From: Symsagittifera roscoffensis
Lineage: Eukaryota > Xenacoelomorpha > Acoela > Convolutidae
Length of the DNA: 64,000 nt
Assembly: GCF_963678635.1 (NCBI RefSeq)
Contig: NC_087066.1
Coordinates: forward strand, 57,554,312 to 57,618,311
Direction: 5' to 3'
Under the pieces are notes generated by a model that did no database searches, had not been told where the DNA came from, and worked only from the letters and a program-made list of their open reading frames with translations. The number at the start of each line of letters is the position of its first letter. The stretch's first letter is position 1. The position numbers and the translations under genes are program-made. Of the stretch, positions 62,657-64,000 are shown in pieces.

Positions 62657-64000
62657 TTCCAGAATCAGTAAGCGTCTCGTGATTGGAACTTGAACTGTAT
62701 TATACAAAATTTTAGCTTCCCGGAATGTCTTGATTTGAATTTAATTAATACCAAATTCGTTTTCAGATAATGAGAAGCTAGGAGTTGGGGAAAAGAGTTG
62801 ATCCATCTTCGATGGAGATGATGATTTTTATCTACTGAACAAAAATATTAGTAATATAAAAAATAAGTAGTAGCCCTGTTTTTAGGGGTGATCTCGTGGT
62901 CTGGGAATACTGAGACCCAGCCATGAGCTCAATATTTCTGCAAATAACTAAGTTAATTAGAGCGTACTGATCGAAGCCGGAAACAGTAACGTTTTTTTTG
63001 CCGATCCGATGTTACAAAGACCACCAGAAAAGCCGGCTTTGGCAGAGACGGTGAAAAGCATGTAGAGCTGTTTTTAGACGCTAGCCAGTTGTTTTAGATC
63101 CTAGCTTTATTTTCCGTCGATATGTACTTCCGGGCGAAAGTTACATAGATGTCTTTATGGCGCTCCTGGGTGTTATTATTTTTAACATCATGAACGGCAG
63201 AACCGTTAACGACTACCGGAGCGAAAGGGTAGTTCGGAACGTGGAATTCTTCCGGATTCCCGTGAATAGCTTTTTAACCTAGTTAAGACCGAAAATTAAC
63301 GAACCAGGAAGGGTAGGGAATTCGCGTTCCCGTCATTACCTGAGTGATACGTGACCAAAATCGTTTAAAAATTACAGGAAATCAAACAAAGTGTAGTATA
63401 GTACCTAAGAAAATCAAAAAACTTAAAAAACAACCGAAAAAACCAAAAACACTAAAAAAGTATAAAATCAGTAGAAATCATCACCCCAGACGAGATGTGA
63501 TCCGACCCTCCCATTTGTTGTTGTTAGATATATTGTTGTTACAGGCATTTATATCAGTCAGGATTTTTACGATCAAATTTGTGACCCGTTTGTGGTGCTT
63601 GTAGTGTAGGGATATTTGAGTATTTAAGCGCGTTAATGCTAATTTGCGCTCAATCTGGAAGGGTCTCGGGATTAGGAGAGATGACTGATCCGGCAAGCAG
63701 TGCGAGGAGCGACAGGACGGGGCACAGGGACAACAACAATCGACTGTTGGGTATCGTTAATAAGTTTTCTATCCCTTTTGGTACAAAAAGTAAGATATTG
63801 AACTGTGGGGGGATCGACAGTGACTGCACTGTAGTGACCCTTCACCGAACTGCGAATTTCCGAGTTAAGCACCATAAATTCGGGTATTGAACAAACCCGG
63901 AGGGGTATAATATTACTAGTATTACTATTTATACAGTCTATTTTACTAGTATCACTATTTAGGGTCGAAATAGCGATATTTTGACCCCACCACAAATCGC
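62657..64000 (+). mobile_element. Tandem unit 3, cut by the window end
   Basis: It repeats the first 1,344 bases of unit 2 with modest divergence: reversed LTR part (62657-63145), the segment missing from unit 1 (present here at about 63218-63430), and the CCGAACTGCGAATTTCC block. The array therefore extends beyond the window. Confidence 0.85.

Overview
The window is genomic DNA of an invertebrate animal. The evidence is a spliced CBP/p300 acetyltransferase gene, which metazoans carry with this domain order, plus homologues of SSX2IP/ADIP and ZNHIT3 and a C2H2 zinc-finger gene. Introns are GT-AG, the standard code fits, and the non-coding DNA is A+T-rich and full of transposon remains. I cannot name the phylum from the sequence.

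Layout. 1-2130: a decayed LINE reverse transcriptase, split by a hAT-like element that kept its 8-bp target-site duplication. 2281-2516: an LTR fragment just upstream of the CBP gene. 2726-23769 (+): CBP/p300 in 14 recognisable exons, about 1,990 residues, with TAZ1, KIX, bromodomain, RING/PHD, HAT and TAZ2. The ZZ finger is missing inside one continuous exon, and I see no NCBD. Its large introns hold repeats, a broken minus-strand transposon gene and a second hAT-like insertion. 25311-34036: a 4,362-bp block present twice in direct tandem, apparently identical. 34-48 kb: repeat-rich DNA holding three minus-strand features: SSX2IP (40812-42176) and the two exons of ZNHIT3 (45341-45670 and 48486-48626). 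Unassigned candidate exons on the + strand lie around them. 49163-50266 (-): an intronless nine-finger C2H2 gene. 50.6-51.3 kb: a second LINE fragment, then a 51-bp minisatellite.

51954-53796: two LTR-bearing retroelement ends face each other around a 33-bp-arm palindrome. From 53310 to the window end runs a direct tandem array of a 4.6-4.7-kb unit (two complete, one cut by the window). Each complete unit has a broken gag-like reading frame, a 25-bp minisatellite and no polymerase; it looks like a non-autonomous, gag-only LTR element multiplied in tandem.

Genes working together: CBP is a nuclear acetyltransferase co-activator, ZNHIT3 belongs to snoRNP assembly, and SSX2IP acts at centrosomes and junctions. 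They are not an operon. One shared trait is that all four genes have a good 3' splice acceptor 0-36 nt before the start codon, which suggests spliced-leader trans-splicing or very short 5' leader exons.
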